Shown here: positions 1 through 8,801 of the stretch, piece after piece
How the letters are laid out: each line of letters begins with the position of its first letter
How positions within the stretch are numbered: position 1 is the first letter of the stretch
Source: KACC-23026 sp963829575
Lineage (GTDB): Bacteria > Bacillota > Bacilli > Bacillales > Sporolactobacillaceae
Direction: 5' to 3'
NCBI GenBank assembly: GCA_963829575.1
Contig: CAWHJF010000001.1
Coordinates: 109,899 to 173,898, forward strand
DNA length: 64,000 bases
Notes under the pieces: model-generated
The model's database searches: none
What the model was told of the DNA's origin: nothing
Seen by the model: only the letters and a program-made list of their open reading frames with translations
Program-made: the position numbers and the translations under genes

Positions 1-17
1 TTACGTCTATCATTACT

Positions 18-53
18 AAAAAAGCGTCTGCAGATCCCATAAGGCGCTTTTTA
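18..53. terminator. Terminator-like hairpin
   Basis: The arms AAAAAGCG and CGCTTTTT flank a loop of about 18 bases and end in a T-run on the plus strand. It probably ends a gene that lies left of the window. Confidence 0.5.
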
Positions 54-136
54 ATTCAATGTGAATTAGGACAGCCTATAGCTGTCGAAAGACCTTTTAA
101 TAATTTACAAAAACCAATCAAATTGGAGGACCTGCC

Positions 137-1000
137 ATGACTGACCTTGATCGCCTACATACCCAGACATATTGCCTCAGTGAATATGACACCTTAAAAC
201 GCGTGATCGTCTGTCAACCTCAATATATGACCATTCGCGATGTCATTAACGAAACCCAAGAACACTTTATTAAAGAAGGCATTGACGTCGGACGCGCCGT
301 CGATCAACACACTGCTTTTATTGAGACCTTGCGTGATCATGACATTGAGGTTCATTTATTGCCTTATCATAAGAAGTATCCTGAACAGGTCTTTACCCGT
401 GATATCGGCTTCACTCTTGGGCACACGATCGTTGTCGCCAAAATGGAAAGCGACATTCGCCAAGGTGAGGAAGACGTCCTTAAGCAGTGGCTTGAGGATG
501 AGGAAATTTCTTATTATAACCTGCTTCACGACCGTATCGAGGGCGGCGATGTGCTCATCGATGGTGAAACCGTGTTTGTGGGGTTAAGCCACCGAACAAG
601 TAAAAGCGCAGCTGAACTCTTGGATCAGCTGTTGCCTCAATTCAAGGTCATCCCAGTTCCTTTTAAAGAGCGATTCCTTCATCTTGATTGCATCTTTAAC
701 CCAGTGTCGCCAAATCTTGCCTTGGTTTATCCAGAAGCCTTAACAAAGGAAATGTACGGATTGCTCGCTGCCAAGTATGAATTAATTGAAGTCACTAAAG
801 AGGAACAGTTTACATTGGGGACGAATGTCCTTTCTATTGGAAATAAAAAAATCCTGAGCCTCCCCGTTAACAAAAATATAAACCAAGCCCTTAGAACACG
901 TGGGTTTGATGTGATTGAAGTAGACATCACCGAGATTATAAAATCTGGTGGGTCGTTCCGTTGTTGCACCCTTCCTTTACTAAGAACGCCGAGCAATTAA
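137..1000 (+). CDS. Dimethylargininase / arginine deiminase-fold amidinohydrolase
   Basis: A 287-residue cytosolic enzyme of the amidinotransferase fold, closest in layout to N(G),N(G)-dimethylarginine dimethylaminohydrolases, which release citrulline from methylated arginine. Visible family motifs are FTRDIGF (about 86-92), EGGDVL (135-140), HLDCIFNP (182-189) and the C-terminal GGSFRCCT (271-278), which contains the nucleophilic cysteine expected from the family. The start ATG follows the ribosome-binding site TTGGAGGACC. It stands alone, followed by a strong bidirectional terminator. The family is clear; the exact substrate (dimethylarginine, arginine or a relative) is inferred. Confidence 0.85.
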   Translation: MTDLDRLHTQTYCLSEYDTLKRVIVCQPQYMTIRDVINETQEHFIKEGIDVGRAVDQHTAFIETLRDHDIEVHLLPYHKKYPEQVFTRDIGFTLGHTIVVAKMESDIRQGEEDVLKQWLEDEEISYYNLLHDRIEGGDVLIDGETVFVGLSHRTSKSAAELLDQLLPQFKVIPVPFKERFLHLDCIFNPVSPNLALVYPEALTKEMYGLLAAKYELIEVTKEEQFTLGTNVLSIGNKKILSLPVNKNINQALRTRGFDVIEVDITEIIKSGGSFRCCTLPLLRTPSN

Positions 1001-1020
1001 ACGCGCCACATTAAATTAAG

Positions 1021-1058
1021 AAAGGCAACAAGAGCCGACCGCTCTTGTTGCCTTTTTT
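1021..1058. terminator. Bidirectional intrinsic terminator
   Basis: A near-perfect stem, GGCAACAAGAGC with GCTCTTGTTGCC, is flanked by A- and T-runs. It separates the convergent dimethylargininase-like gene and the TrpD-like gene and overlaps the stop codon of the latter. Confidence 0.85.
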
Positions 1059-2112
1059 ATTTCGCCAAAAAATCCGTTGACTGGGCTTTTTTCCATTTCT
1101 CTAGCTGATTGAGCCCCCGTCCTGATCGGAGCTGTTCTTTCGCTAATTCAACACCCTCTTCGATTGAACCCACTTGACCGAAGACATGATAACGAAGCCC
1201 AGCATTTAACACCACTTGATTATAAAAATGAGTCAAAGTGGGCTTTTTCTCACCCGCCAAAAGACTTAATATAATTTCTGTTTGCTCTTCTATTGTTAAG
1301 GGGTTTTCTGGAACGTTTTTATCTAATAAGCCGTAATCACTTGGTTTAATAATAATGGAGTCCGACGCTTCCTCTGTTAATTCATAAAAAAAACTATTGC
1401 GATGAACCGGCAAATCTTCAGATCCTTCTGCTCCTTGTACAATAAACACGTTTTCATAACTTAGCCCATGCATCAACGGGACAATTTTATTGATCGCCGT
1501 TCGATGGAATGCGCCCATCATGATGCGATTGGATTGAGCGAGATTGAGCAATTTTTCAGCTGTATTGAGGAGCGTACGAACCCCAATTTCTTTTCGAATG
1601 GCACGCATGTTAGCGAGGGGCAGACAAAACGCCTCAGTCCATGCAAAGCCCAGATTCGTCGTATCAAGTGATTGAGCGAGTTGAGTTTGGGTCGCTTCAA
1701 CGTTCACCTCTAGTTGAGCTAAAATAGCCTTGATCGAGATACCATATTTTGGAGGTAGCGCCTCACTGCTATGTAGAAAAGCCGGAATTCCGTGTTCGGC
1801 AAGTAAAATAGAGGTCGGGATCGTTGCAGCAAAGGCTTTCCTACCGTTATACGGGCTTGCAAAATCCACAACTTGGGATTGTACGGACTCGGAAGTTGGC
1901 AGGGGTGTGCTGAAGGCTCGTAATTCATGGACAAAGGCCAACAGTTCGTCCGGAGTTTCCATTTTGAGTCGAAGTGCTACAAAGTAAGCCGCTATTTGAG
2001 CATCCGTCGCGTTTCCACTCAACATCTCGTGAGCTGCTTGTCTGGTTTCTTCATACGTCAAATCCTTCGATCCCCGTTTACCCCTTGCGACTTCTTTAAT
2101 CCATTGCTGCAT
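1057..2112 (-). CDS. TrpD-like glycosyl transferase family 3 protein
   Basis: A 351-residue protein resembling anthranilate phosphoribosyltransferase and its YbiB-type paralogues: an N-terminal helical domain (AHEMLSGNATDAQIAAYFVA, about residues 28-47) is followed by the PRPP-transferase domain with VVDFASPYNGRKAF and GAEGSEDL. The glycine-rich GTGGD signature of true TrpD is not evident, and no trp genes are nearby, so a biosynthetic TrpD role is doubtful. The start is placed at ATG 2112 because AAGGAGG lies nine bases upstream; the longer GTG start at 2139 would put that site inside the coding sequence. The substrate is unknown. Confidence 0.7.
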   Translation of the reverse strand: MQQWIKEVARGKRGSKDLTYEETRQAAHEMLSGNATDAQIAAYFVALRLKMETPDELLAFVHELRAFSTPLPTSESVQSQVVDFASPYNGRKAFAATIPTSILLAEHGIPAFLHSSEALPPKYGISIKAILAQLEVNVEATQTQLAQSLDTTNLGFAWTEAFCLPLANMRAIRKEIGVRTLLNTAEKLLNLAQSNRIMMGAFHRTAINKIVPLMHGLSYENVFIVQGAEGSEDLPVHRNSFFYELTEEASDSIIIKPSDYGLLDKNVPENPLTIEEQTEIILSLLAGEKKPTLTHFYNQVVLNAGLRYHVFGQVGSIEEGVELAKEQLRSGRGLNQLEKWKKAQSTDFLAK

Positions 2113-2159
2113 CACGCGCCGCCTCCTTTTCCCTCTCACTTCTTTGTTGTCTTAGTTTA

Positions 2160-2505
2160 ACATAATTAGAAAAGAGAAGGGCGCTAGTCATATGCGGTTG
2201 TGTGTGAGGCGCCCACGGGCACAATCTGAGCGACCTTAGTTCCCCAAATCACCACTGACCCTCTTTTCGGGAACTAAAAAGCGACAATAGTGCCCGTAAC
2301 AGAGGCCGGACTAGATTACGGGAACAACACCAGACTCTCAGTTCCCGACCAACAAAGAACATAGTTGTCCATTCTCACGCATATACGTTTAAAAAAAGAG
2401 GTCGTCCATCATTAGAGAGAAAGCCTTCTACAAAATCCCACTCCCAACTCTCATTCCTAAATCAGCCACTCTCCAAAACTTTCTCGCCTGGCCTCAGAAA
2501 GGCAT
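2160..2505. other. Intergenic stretch with repeat-like inverted motifs
   Basis: No gene is supported. The sequence has repeated short words: GCCCACGGGC, TAGTTCCC, GGGAACT, GCCCGTAAC and TTACGGGAAC. They recall the words TTCCCGTAACGCG and GTTACGGGCC at 16391-16433. They look like a dispersed intergenic repeat family with stem-loop potential; function unknown. Confidence 0.35.
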
Positions 2506-3162
2506 GTGATCAAGATGGATTCAAAATGGGCGCATCGTCGCCACATTCTAAGATTTCTTCTCTTAGCCATTCTATTTGGAGGGGAAGCCTATTTCTACGA
2601 GCATCCTAAAGTCTCTGGCCTAAACACACTTCTACTCAACTCCATGTACAATTTTTCAGACGGGCATTATTTAACCTTCTTTTATAAAATGACGCAATTC
2701 GGTTCGACGCCAACTTACATCATCATGATCATCCTTGTGATGATCGGACTCGGATTTAATAAACATATTTTAGGGGTTGTGTTTGTCCCCTCTTCGGTCA
2801 TTGGCTCCGTGCTGCTCAATTATGTTCTAAAAAACTGGTTTCAAAAACCTAGACCAGATGTCGCCCATCTCGCACATGCGACCTCCTTTAGTTATCCAAG
2901 CGGTCACTCTATGAATGCCCTCGTCTTCTTTTTCTTTTTAGCTTTTTTGTCTCATGAATTTTTCAAACATAAGGTCAGTCGTCTTATCATTTGGCTAGTG
3001 GCAGCCGTCATTGTGCTTCTGATTGGGTGCAGTCGAGTTTACTTGGGGGTTCATTATCCGTTAGATGTTTTTGGTGGTTATTTAGCTGGCGGATCCTGGG
3101 TTTCATTAGTTCTATATATCTACTGCAAACTCAACCCTTATCGGAACGTCCACTTGACTTAA
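2506..3162 (+). CDS. PAP2 superfamily membrane phosphatase
   Basis: A membrane phosphatase of the type-2 phosphatidic acid phosphatase family (218 residues), with several hydrophobic segments. The three active-site motifs are present in order: KNWFQKPRP, PSGHS and SRVYLGVHYPLDV. Such enzymes remove phosphate from phosphatidate, phosphatidylglycerophosphate or undecaprenyl pyrophosphate on the outer membrane face. The start is uncertain: GTG 2506 lies only three bases after AAAGG, whereas ATG 2515 lies twelve bases after it. It is alone and upstream of the LysR regulator. Confidence 0.85.
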   Translation: MIKMDSKWAHRRHILRFLLLAILFGGEAYFYEHPKVSGLNTLLLNSMYNFSDGHYLTFFYKMTQFGSTPTYIIMIILVMIGLGFNKHILGVVFVPSSVIGSVLLNYVLKNWFQKPRPDVAHLAHATSFSYPSGHSMNALVFFFFLAFLSHEFFKHKVSRLIIWLVAAVIVLLIGCSRVYLGVHYPLDVFGGYLAGGSWVSLVLYIYCKLNPYRNVHLT

Positions 3163-3278
3163 CTATAGATAGAAGACCTTCTCGCAAAAAAACATTTGTG
3201 GTTTTCTTATTTTTGATCTCACCTTCCCTCATCACTTATACTAAAATTAGTGAATAAAAACGGATGGAGGGCAGAACG

Positions 3279-4181
3279 ATGGATCAATCCTTGCTTGTCT
3301 TTATCGCTGTAGCGGATCATCAGAATTTTACGCGAGCAGCAGAAGCGCTCCATATGTCCCAACCGGCAGTCAGCGCCCATATTCAGTCGCTTGAGAAAGA
3401 AGTTGGAGTGAAACTTCTCGATCGAACCAACAAATTTGTAAAATTAAATAAGGCTGGTGAAATTGTCTATCACCATGCCCAACAAATCCTAGCTATTTAT
3501 ACGCGAATGGGGAATTTATTAGATGATTTAAAACATACAGCAAGCGGGGCACTTGCAATTGGTTCCAGCTATACCTTTGGAGAGTACATTCTACCGCATA
3601 TTATCGCCAAACTTCGGGAGTCCTACCCAATGATTCAACCTAGCATTACGATTGAAAACTCGAGCACGATTATCGATCTCATCCACCACCAACAACTGGA
3701 TATCGGCATTATTGAAGGCGGTGATTTCCCATCCGATCGTGCTCGGGTCACGCCTTTTATGCAAGATAAAATGTCGATTGTCCTTTCAAGCGCCCATCCC
3801 TTAGCCAGCAAGGAGACCCTAACACCGGCTGACCTTGCAGAAGAGACTTGGATTGTCCGCGAGTCCGGATCTGGGACTCGCGAATTGCAAGATCATGCCC
3901 TGAAACAACTGGGCATTTCGCCAAAGTCACTCATGGTTTTTGGGAGCACACAAGTCATCAAGGAATCGCTTGAAGCAGGTCTTGGTATCTCTTTAATTTC
4001 CGAGACCACGATGCAGAAAGAATTGAAACTTGGTCTTTTCATACTGCCTAAGTTAGACGGATTTCCGATGACACGCTCTTTTTCTTTTGTATTGCCAAAA
4101 GGTGACTTTCAAACCAAAGCAACAGAGGTGTTTATTCAACTGCTTCAATCTATGCATGGGAAAAATGAGGAGCGCGTCTAA
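3279..4181 (+). CDS. LysR-family transcriptional regulator (CysL-like)
   Basis: A 300-residue regulator with an N-terminal winged helix (FTRAAEALHMSQPAVSAHIQ, about residues 17-36) and a periplasmic-binding-protein-like effector domain (GSGTREL at about 195). The dimerisation linker and effector domain resemble CysL/YwfK-type regulators of sulfite reduction and assimilation, a plausible role given the sulfur genes in this window, but not proven. The start ATG 3279 follows GGAGGG by seven bases; a start at 3264 would precede that site. Its target genes are not apparent. Confidence 0.85.
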   Translation: MDQSLLVFIAVADHQNFTRAAEALHMSQPAVSAHIQSLEKEVGVKLLDRTNKFVKLNKAGEIVYHHAQQILAIYTRMGNLLDDLKHTASGALAIGSSYTFGEYILPHIIAKLRESYPMIQPSITIENSSTIIDLIHHQQLDIGIIEGGDFPSDRARVTPFMQDKMSIVLSSAHPLASKETLTPADLAEETWIVRESGSGTRELQDHALKQLGISPKSLMVFGSTQVIKESLEAGLGISLISETTMQKELKLGLFILPKLDGFPMTRSFSFVLPKGDFQTKATEVFIQLLQSMHGKNEERV

Positions 4182-4585
4182 CGGCCATTTTCAATAAACA
4201 CTTTCCCTTTACACATTTGCCCAAAATTACGAATCTCAATCTGATAGCCTTTTCCATTTGGAAGATCGGTGAAATTACATTCAAAAGGATTGGTCTCATT
4301 ATAAAGGCCTTTTATTTGGTAACAAGCAAAAGAAATCGGAATGACGCCCCATTTTCGTTTCACAATGGCCTATTGAATGGCAATCTTCTCATTGGATTGC
4401 CAACCTTTTATTTTGAGACTTTTATTAGTTATAGCAAATTTGGGTGAGTAATCGACATAAGAATCCACACCCAGCCCCCATAAATAGCCTTCTGTTGTGG
4501 AATACCGCTCACATTTTGACCAAATATAAAGCAAAGTGACCAATCCCGTGAGACCTGCGATCAGTAAAAGAATGGGAATACTCAT
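4178..4585 (-). pseudogene. Small membrane-anchored protein gene interrupted by an in-frame TAG
   Basis: One reading frame starts at ATG 4585 (ribosome-binding site GGAGGGG), encodes a single N-terminal membrane helix (MSIPILLLIAGLTGLVTLLY), then a soluble part, and meets TAG at 4370-4372. The same frame continues with coding-like sequence (GKGYQIEIRNFGQ) to 4178. The simplest reading is a nonsense mutation in one gene of about 135 codons. The second half could instead be a separate GTG-started gene, but its start lacks a good ribosome-binding site. The soluble part vaguely resembles a small beta-rich domain; I do not recognise the family. Confidence 0.55.
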
Positions 4586-4791
4586 ATGAGACACCCCTCC
4601 ATTTGAATCACTCCTACTCCCTAGTCTATGACGCCGACACTTAAGTCGGAATGGCATCTGACTAGTCCGCCATGAACAAGCTGATCATTGTGCAGCCTTA
4701 TGGTCCTTTCCCACTGGCTCTTATTGAATAGAAGCCATTATTTTGGTCAACCTAAACGTGATTCTTATAAAAAGGTAGGTGGATCCTAGAG

Positions 4792-4971
4792 ATGAATGTC
4801 CAACGTGCAAAGGAAATTTCAGAAGCACCCGTTATGGCAAACGTGACCTTTAACGGAGAGCGCGTCTACATACAAAATGTCGACGATGAACAAGGTCTGG
4901 CTCGCATTTACCCACTTGACAATCCACATGATGAAAAACAAGTGGCCCTTGATGATCTCATTGAGCAATGA
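4792..4971 (+). CDS. sspH: Small acid-soluble spore protein, H type
   Basis: A 59-residue protein beginning MNVQRAKEISEAP with the internal run ERVYIQNVDDEQGLARIYPL, matching the H-type spore-core protein family in length and pattern. Such proteins are made in the forespore and packed in the spore core. The start ATG follows AAAGGTAGGTGG. The gene is monocistronic with its own terminator. It shows that the host is a spore former. Confidence 0.88.
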   Translation: MNVQRAKEISEAPVMANVTFNGERVYIQNVDDEQGLARIYPLDNPHDEKQVALDDLIEQ

Positions 4972-4972
4972 A

Positions 4973-5010
4973 AAAAGAGGCTGACACACAAAGGTCGGCC
5001 TCTTCTAATT
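4973..5010. terminator. Bidirectional terminator between sspH and the ROK kinase
   Basis: The stem GAGGCTGAC with GTCGGCCTC is flanked by an A-run on the left and a TTCTAATTTT tract on the right. Confidence 0.75.
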
Positions 5011-5012
5011 TT

Positions 5013-5876
5013 CTATTTAATGGTTTCCGCCCCTAAGAGCAAACACCCTATGATCCCCGCTTGATCTTCTAGTCCTGGACTGACAATATACGCCTCTAAG
5101 TCTGGTGTGGTCACATAACCGTTCATTAATTTCTTAAAGGATTCTCTTATTAACGGAAACAGTTGCGTCTGTTTCATAACGCCACCGCCCAAGATAATTT
5201 TTTCCGGACGGAGCACTAATGTATAATCCACAAGAGCCTGGGCCAGATAATAGGCTTCTAGTTCCCAAACTTTCTGGTCTTCGGCTAACTCATGACCTTT
5301 TTTCCCATAACGCGCTTCAATGGCTGGGCCTGCCGCAAGCCCTTCTAAACAATTCCCATGATACGGACATTTCCCTGCATAATGGTCATCCGGATGTTGG
5401 CGGACAAGCACATGCCCCATCTCGGTATGACCAAATCCTTCTACAATTTCACCGTTTAGAATCGCACCGCCACCAATACCTGTTCCGACAGTCAAATAAA
5501 GGCAACTCTTACTGTCCTTGGCTCGTCCTTTTCGATATTCTCCATAGGCCGCAGCGTTAACGTCCGTCGTCCAAGCAAACGGGAGGTTCGGATAATGCAT
5601 TTTCATTTCCCCTAAGAAATCAAACTGATTCCAACCCGTTTTTGGTGTCGAGGTAATATATCCGTATGTGTCAGACCCCTTAGTCACATCGATCGGACCA
5701 AACGTGCCGATCCCCACCGACTTTAATTCATATTGATCAAAAAAAGCAAATACTTTTTCTAAGGTCTCCTCAGGTACTGTCGTTGGGATACTAACTTTTT
5801 CGAGGATCTCAAATTGATCATTACTAATGGCACAAATGAATTTGGTCCCACCCGCTTCAATGCCTCCGTAATACAT
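5013..5876 (-). CDS. ROK-family sugar kinase (fructokinase-like)
   Basis: A 287-residue cytosolic kinase of the ROK family. It starts with the phosphate-binding GGIEAGGTKF, carries the catalytic-loop sequence TDVNAAAYGE and the ROK signature with the zinc-ligand pattern GHVLVRQHPDDHYAGKCPYH...GNCLEG, and ends with a LGGGVMKQ motif. This subgroup (GmuE/ScrK-like) phosphorylates fructose or mannose at C6; glucose is possible. The start ATG follows TTTGGAGCGG. It is monocistronic. Confidence 0.85.
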   Translation of the reverse strand: MYYGGIEAGGTKFICAISNDQFEILEKVSIPTTVPEETLEKVFAFFDQYELKSVGIGTFGPIDVTKGSDTYGYITSTPKTGWNQFDFLGEMKMHYPNLPFAWTTDVNAAAYGEYRKGRAKDSKSCLYLTVGTGIGGGAILNGEIVEGFGHTEMGHVLVRQHPDDHYAGKCPYHGNCLEGLAAGPAIEARYGKKGHELAEDQKVWELEAYYLAQALVDYTLVLRPEKIILGGGVMKQTQLFPLIRESFKKLMNGYVTTPDLEAYIVSPGLEDQAGIIGCLLLGAETIK

Positions 5877-6212
5877 CTCATCCGCTCCAAACTATACATA
5901 AATTTCGTTAAAATATACGCTTATACTGCCAATAAGTCTACCATAATTGGCTGAAGAGTTCACGTTTACTTAATATGCTTCAGAAATCCATTTCTAACGA
6001 CCCAAGATGGTCCGACCTAATGAAGCAATGCACCAAAAACGCAATGCGCGTGACCAATTCACTTACTAACTCAGGATGGACACAATCAAGATACGAGGGG
6101 ATTTTCGATAAGGCTAATCAAAAAATAAAAAAACACCCACTCACCAGTACCCCCTCACCAATCACCCTATCCCTTTCGTCAACAGTCAATCATTATGGGC
6201 CGTTATAATTTC
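5877..6212. other. Intergenic stretch without a supported gene
   Basis: I see no credible coding region or RNA here. The open frame across 5975-6208 has no ribosome-binding site and ends in low-complexity sequence. Confidence 0.5.
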
Positions 6213-6241
6213 TTGACAAGCTATACGCAAACTTATACGAT
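6213..6241 (+). promoter_or_regulatory. SigA-type promoter of the tRNA-Sec gene
   Basis: The -35 box TTGACA (6213-6218) and the -10-like TACGAT (6236-6241) are 17 bases apart, placing the RNA start a few bases before the tRNA 5' end at 6255. Confidence 0.7.
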
Positions 6242-6254
6242 TACAAATATGCTT

Positions 6255-6351
6255 GGGGCTGGTTGCGTAGCTGGTGCTTGCCTAGGTCTTCAAAACCTCT
6301 TGGGGGGCGCGTGCCGTCCTCGGTCGGTTCGATTCCGATGCAGTCCCGCCA
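6255..6351 (+). tRNA. selC: Selenocysteine tRNA (UCA anticodon), structurally imperfect
   Basis: A 97-nt RNA gene ending in encoded CCA. The anticodon loop CTTCAAA presents UCA, the reader of UGA. The T arm (GTCGG, loop TTCGATT, CCGAT), the long variable arm with a GGC/GCC tip hairpin, and the 5' GGGGCTG pairing with 3' CAGTCCC match bacterial tRNA-Sec architecture and length. Oddities: acceptor pair 8 is G-G, the anticodon stem has only four clean pairs, and the D stem has three clean pairs (AGC/GCT around TGGT) where six are usual. selA, selB and selD lie 7-12 kb to the right, which supports the assignment. Confidence 0.78.
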
Positions 6352-6438
6352 ATATAAGGATTTTTCGAGGTCGGGTATGGAATGTCCCACTAGGTCTCAT
6401 ACTCAAAAATGAGGATGACTGCCTAAGGAGCTATTTGC

Positions 6439-6492
6439 AAGACCTCGTGATATAATGCTTGTCTTTAGCCTTCTATAAAACGAGGTCTTTTT
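6439..6492 (+). terminator. Possible terminator with long loop
   Basis: AAGACCTCG (6439-6447) can pair with CGAGGTCTT (6481-6489), followed by a short T-run. The loop of about 33 bases makes it a weak candidate for ending the tRNA-Sec transcript. Confidence 0.4.
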
Positions 6493-6760
6493 GCACCTTC
6501 CATAGTCATATTTCTCATACTATTAACTGAGTCAAGTGCATTTTGAAAAATAAGATCGAACAGATGACTGGTTACCATGCCCTTACTCAAACCGTTTCGA
6601 ACATGCAAGCCCCTCAAAAAGCTGATGAAAGAGAGGGAATACATAACCACTTGAATGAAATTAAAGGAAACAAGGAGTGCTTTCATCCTCGTCATACTCT
6701 TTTCCTTCTACACCATTTTTCCATCCCTAACCTTTATCTTTTAGATGAGGTGATTTAATC
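6493..6760. other. Intergenic stretch without a supported gene
   Basis: Overlapping open frames exist on both strands but none has a ribosome-binding site or a recognisable product. The ribosome-binding site GAGGTG for the next gene is at its right end. Confidence 0.4.
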
Positions 6761-7843
6761 ATGAAAAAATGGATGAAAAAAATGTCATTTATGCTATTAA
6801 TGAGTATCGTTCTGATTAACCTAAGGGTTCCTCCTGTTTTTGCTAATACTAATCAAAACCAAACCACACCTATTACACCTAATCTCAGTAACGCGCCTTA
6901 CCAAATGGTAAATGGCTACAAAACTTTCCACTTAACAGCCGAGCCGGTGACAAGAGAAGTTTCTAAAGGAATATTTATGAAAGCATGGGGCTATAACGGC
7001 ACGACGCCAGGGCCAACCATTGTTGTCCGAAATGGCGATAAGGTCAGCATTCAAGTGACCCACCATCTTCAGGTTCCGACTTCCGTTCATTGGCACGGAC
7101 TCATCATTCCAAATAAGATGGATGGTGTTCCGAATCTAGAACCTTCTCCAGTTATTCAGCCAGGCCAATCCTTTACCTACCACTTTACTGTTCATCAAGT
7201 CGGAACGTTTATGTATCACTCTCACTATAACGGGAGCAAACAGGAAATGATGGGTTTAGAGGGCATGTTTATCTCATTACCGAAGAATGGGGATCGTGTT
7301 GATGGCATCCAGGTCCAAGATGACTATACACTTATGACACAAGAATTTGAGCTTCTGACACCAAACCAAACTTCAAACAATGCCCAAAACCAAAACCCTA
7401 CTAATAAGACCCAGCCTTATAATAACAACACAAACAACCCAGAAATACCGGTTAATCCATCACAGAACAGTCAAACTTTCCTCTTACAAAAACCATTTCA
7501 AGCCAGTTTTCCAAACTCACTAGTCCGCTCTTTAAAACCGATCAATTGGTGTATGTTTAACCAAAATCCATCTTCACAACAAAATAATTCTTCTAATTCT
7601 TTCAATGCCAATCCAAACAATCCTTCAAACCCATCTCTTTCTTCGGCTTCTGGAAATCAGAGTTCACAACCGTTCGGAGCAGGTCAAGTTCCTCCCGGCC
7701 AGTATGTGGTCAATGCGAAAGCCATGCAGTGGAATATGTTCACATTTAACGGCAAACAATTCCCCGCAACAGCCCCCATGATTATTAACCAAGGGGACTG
7801 GGTAAGCCTCGTCTTTCTCAGAACTTATCCAGATTGGATTTGA
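6761..7843 (+). pseudogene. Multicopper oxidase, C-terminally truncated
   Basis: A secreted copper oxidase fragment of 360 codons. A signal peptide (about 1-29, cut near VFA-NT) is followed by an N-terminal cupredoxin domain with the copper ligands SVHWHG (about 110-115) and MYHSHYN (about 148-154). A long Asn/Ser/Gln/Pro-rich insert (about 205-305) precedes the start of a second cupredoxin domain. The reading frame ends at RTYPDWI just after the NQGDWV segment, so the expected HPxHLHGH and HCHxxxH ligands of the type-1 and trinuclear sites are missing. The start ATG follows GAGGTG. It is probably inactive as an oxidase. Confidence 0.75.
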
Positions 7844-7849
7844 CTGTTT

Positions 7850-8080
7850 TTATTTACTTTGACTTCCCATCATTGCATTCATCATGCTCCGACCCGGGGT
7901 TTGATTCGATCCTAGACTAGCGTTTTGTTGACCAGTTGAATTAACAGGTGAAAGTGTAGAGGATGGCGTTGTCGCTTGTTGCCCAGTACTTGGAATGAAC
8001 GCCAAAACAAGATAGGCCAACAGCCCAAAGATTACCACGCCTATCGTTGAATAAATAATCAATCGAATCCATTTTTTCAT
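7850..8080 (-). CDS. Small membrane-anchored Ser/Thr/Gln/Met-rich protein
   Basis: A 76-residue protein with one N-terminal membrane helix (about residues 6-28) and an extracytoplasmic low-complexity tail rich in Ser, Thr and Gln that ends in a methionine-rich segment (SMMNAMMGSQ). The Met-rich end and the convergent copper oxidase suggest a link to copper, but that is inference. The ribosome-binding site GGAGGC precedes ATG 8080. Confidence 0.55.
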   Translation of the reverse strand: MKKWIRLIIYSTIGVVIFGLLAYLVLAFIPSTGQQATTPSSTLSPVNSTGQQNASLGSNQTPGRSMMNAMMGSQSK

Positions 8081-8183
8081 TTCAGAAAGCCTCCATATAA
8101 AAGAATTGGATTCTTTACACTACAAATTTTAAGGTATACCTATGGAAAACCTATTGAGAAGGAAAAACAATTTTGTCAAAACA

Positions 8184-8213
8184 AAAAAACGCCTCGTTTG
8201 CTTAAAACGGGGC
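8184..8213 (-). terminator. Intrinsic terminator downstream of the OsmC gene
   Basis: On the minus strand GCCCCGTTT and AAACGAGGC form a 9-bp stem followed by seven T residues. Confidence 0.75.
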
Positions 8214-8326
8214 GGCTAACTTTGACATACCTATTAAAATTTCGTGAATCCCCAATGTTCTTGTAGGATCTCTGCTAAATGACTCGTGCGTTCAATCTTG
8301 ATCCAATTAGTTAGATCAATCTAAGA

Positions 8327-8713
8327 TTAGACTTCGTGCAATTCAAGTTTTTCACGAATCACAATGGCTGAGTTGACTGATTGGGCCATGGCACAGTTTT
8401 TCATGGCCAGTTCAAGTGACTTCGTAATTTTCGTTTCTTCAAGATTCTCCCCATACACATGGTAGGTAAAATCCATTTGTTCAATTACACTCACTTGTTC
8501 TTCACTTCTCTTAACTTCACACGTTATTTCTATATTTTTATAGGGGATTCTTTTTTTCTCTAGAACTTTTTTAAATAGGTTACCTGAACATCCGGCGATT
8601 GAAGCCACCATTAATTGGACGGGACGAAACCCAAAATCCGTTTGTGGCGAGATCGATAACGCCCCATATTCAAAGGCACTTGTAAAACCATTCTCCTTCA
8701 ACGTAAACTTCAT
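8327..8713 (-). CDS. OsmC-family protein
   Basis: A 128-residue cytosolic OsmC/YhfA-type protein. The two family cysteines are seen in ASIAGCSGNLF (about residue 42) and AMKNCAMAQS (about residue 105). OsmC members reduce organic peroxides or bind thiols; YhfA-like members are less well defined. The start ATG 8713 is chosen because GAGGGAG lies just upstream and would otherwise be inside the gene. It lies downstream of the Ssu-type ABC operon. Confidence 0.82.
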   Translation of the reverse strand: MKFTLKENGFTSAFEYGALSISPQTDFGFRPVQLMVASIAGCSGNLFKKVLEKKRIPYKNIEITCEVKRSEEQVSVIEQMDFTYHVYGENLEETKITKSLELAMKNCAMAQSVNSAIVIREKLELHEV

Positions 8714-8801
8714 TCTTGTAGACTCCCTCACATTAAATTCAGACGCAATCTCTTCCTACTTAAATTATATAACATAAAAGGTGAGGGGTATAATCCCTCA
8801 C

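Noticed and set aside
7844..7920. Sec read-through of the multicopper oxidase TGA
   Set aside because: Sequence after TGA is the antisense of the neighbouring gene and does not restore the cupredoxin motifs HPxHLHGH.
8214..8326. Short minus-strand coding-like remnant (AEILQEHWGFTKF)
   Set aside because: Too short to assign; it could be a relic C terminus, but no start or family can be supported.
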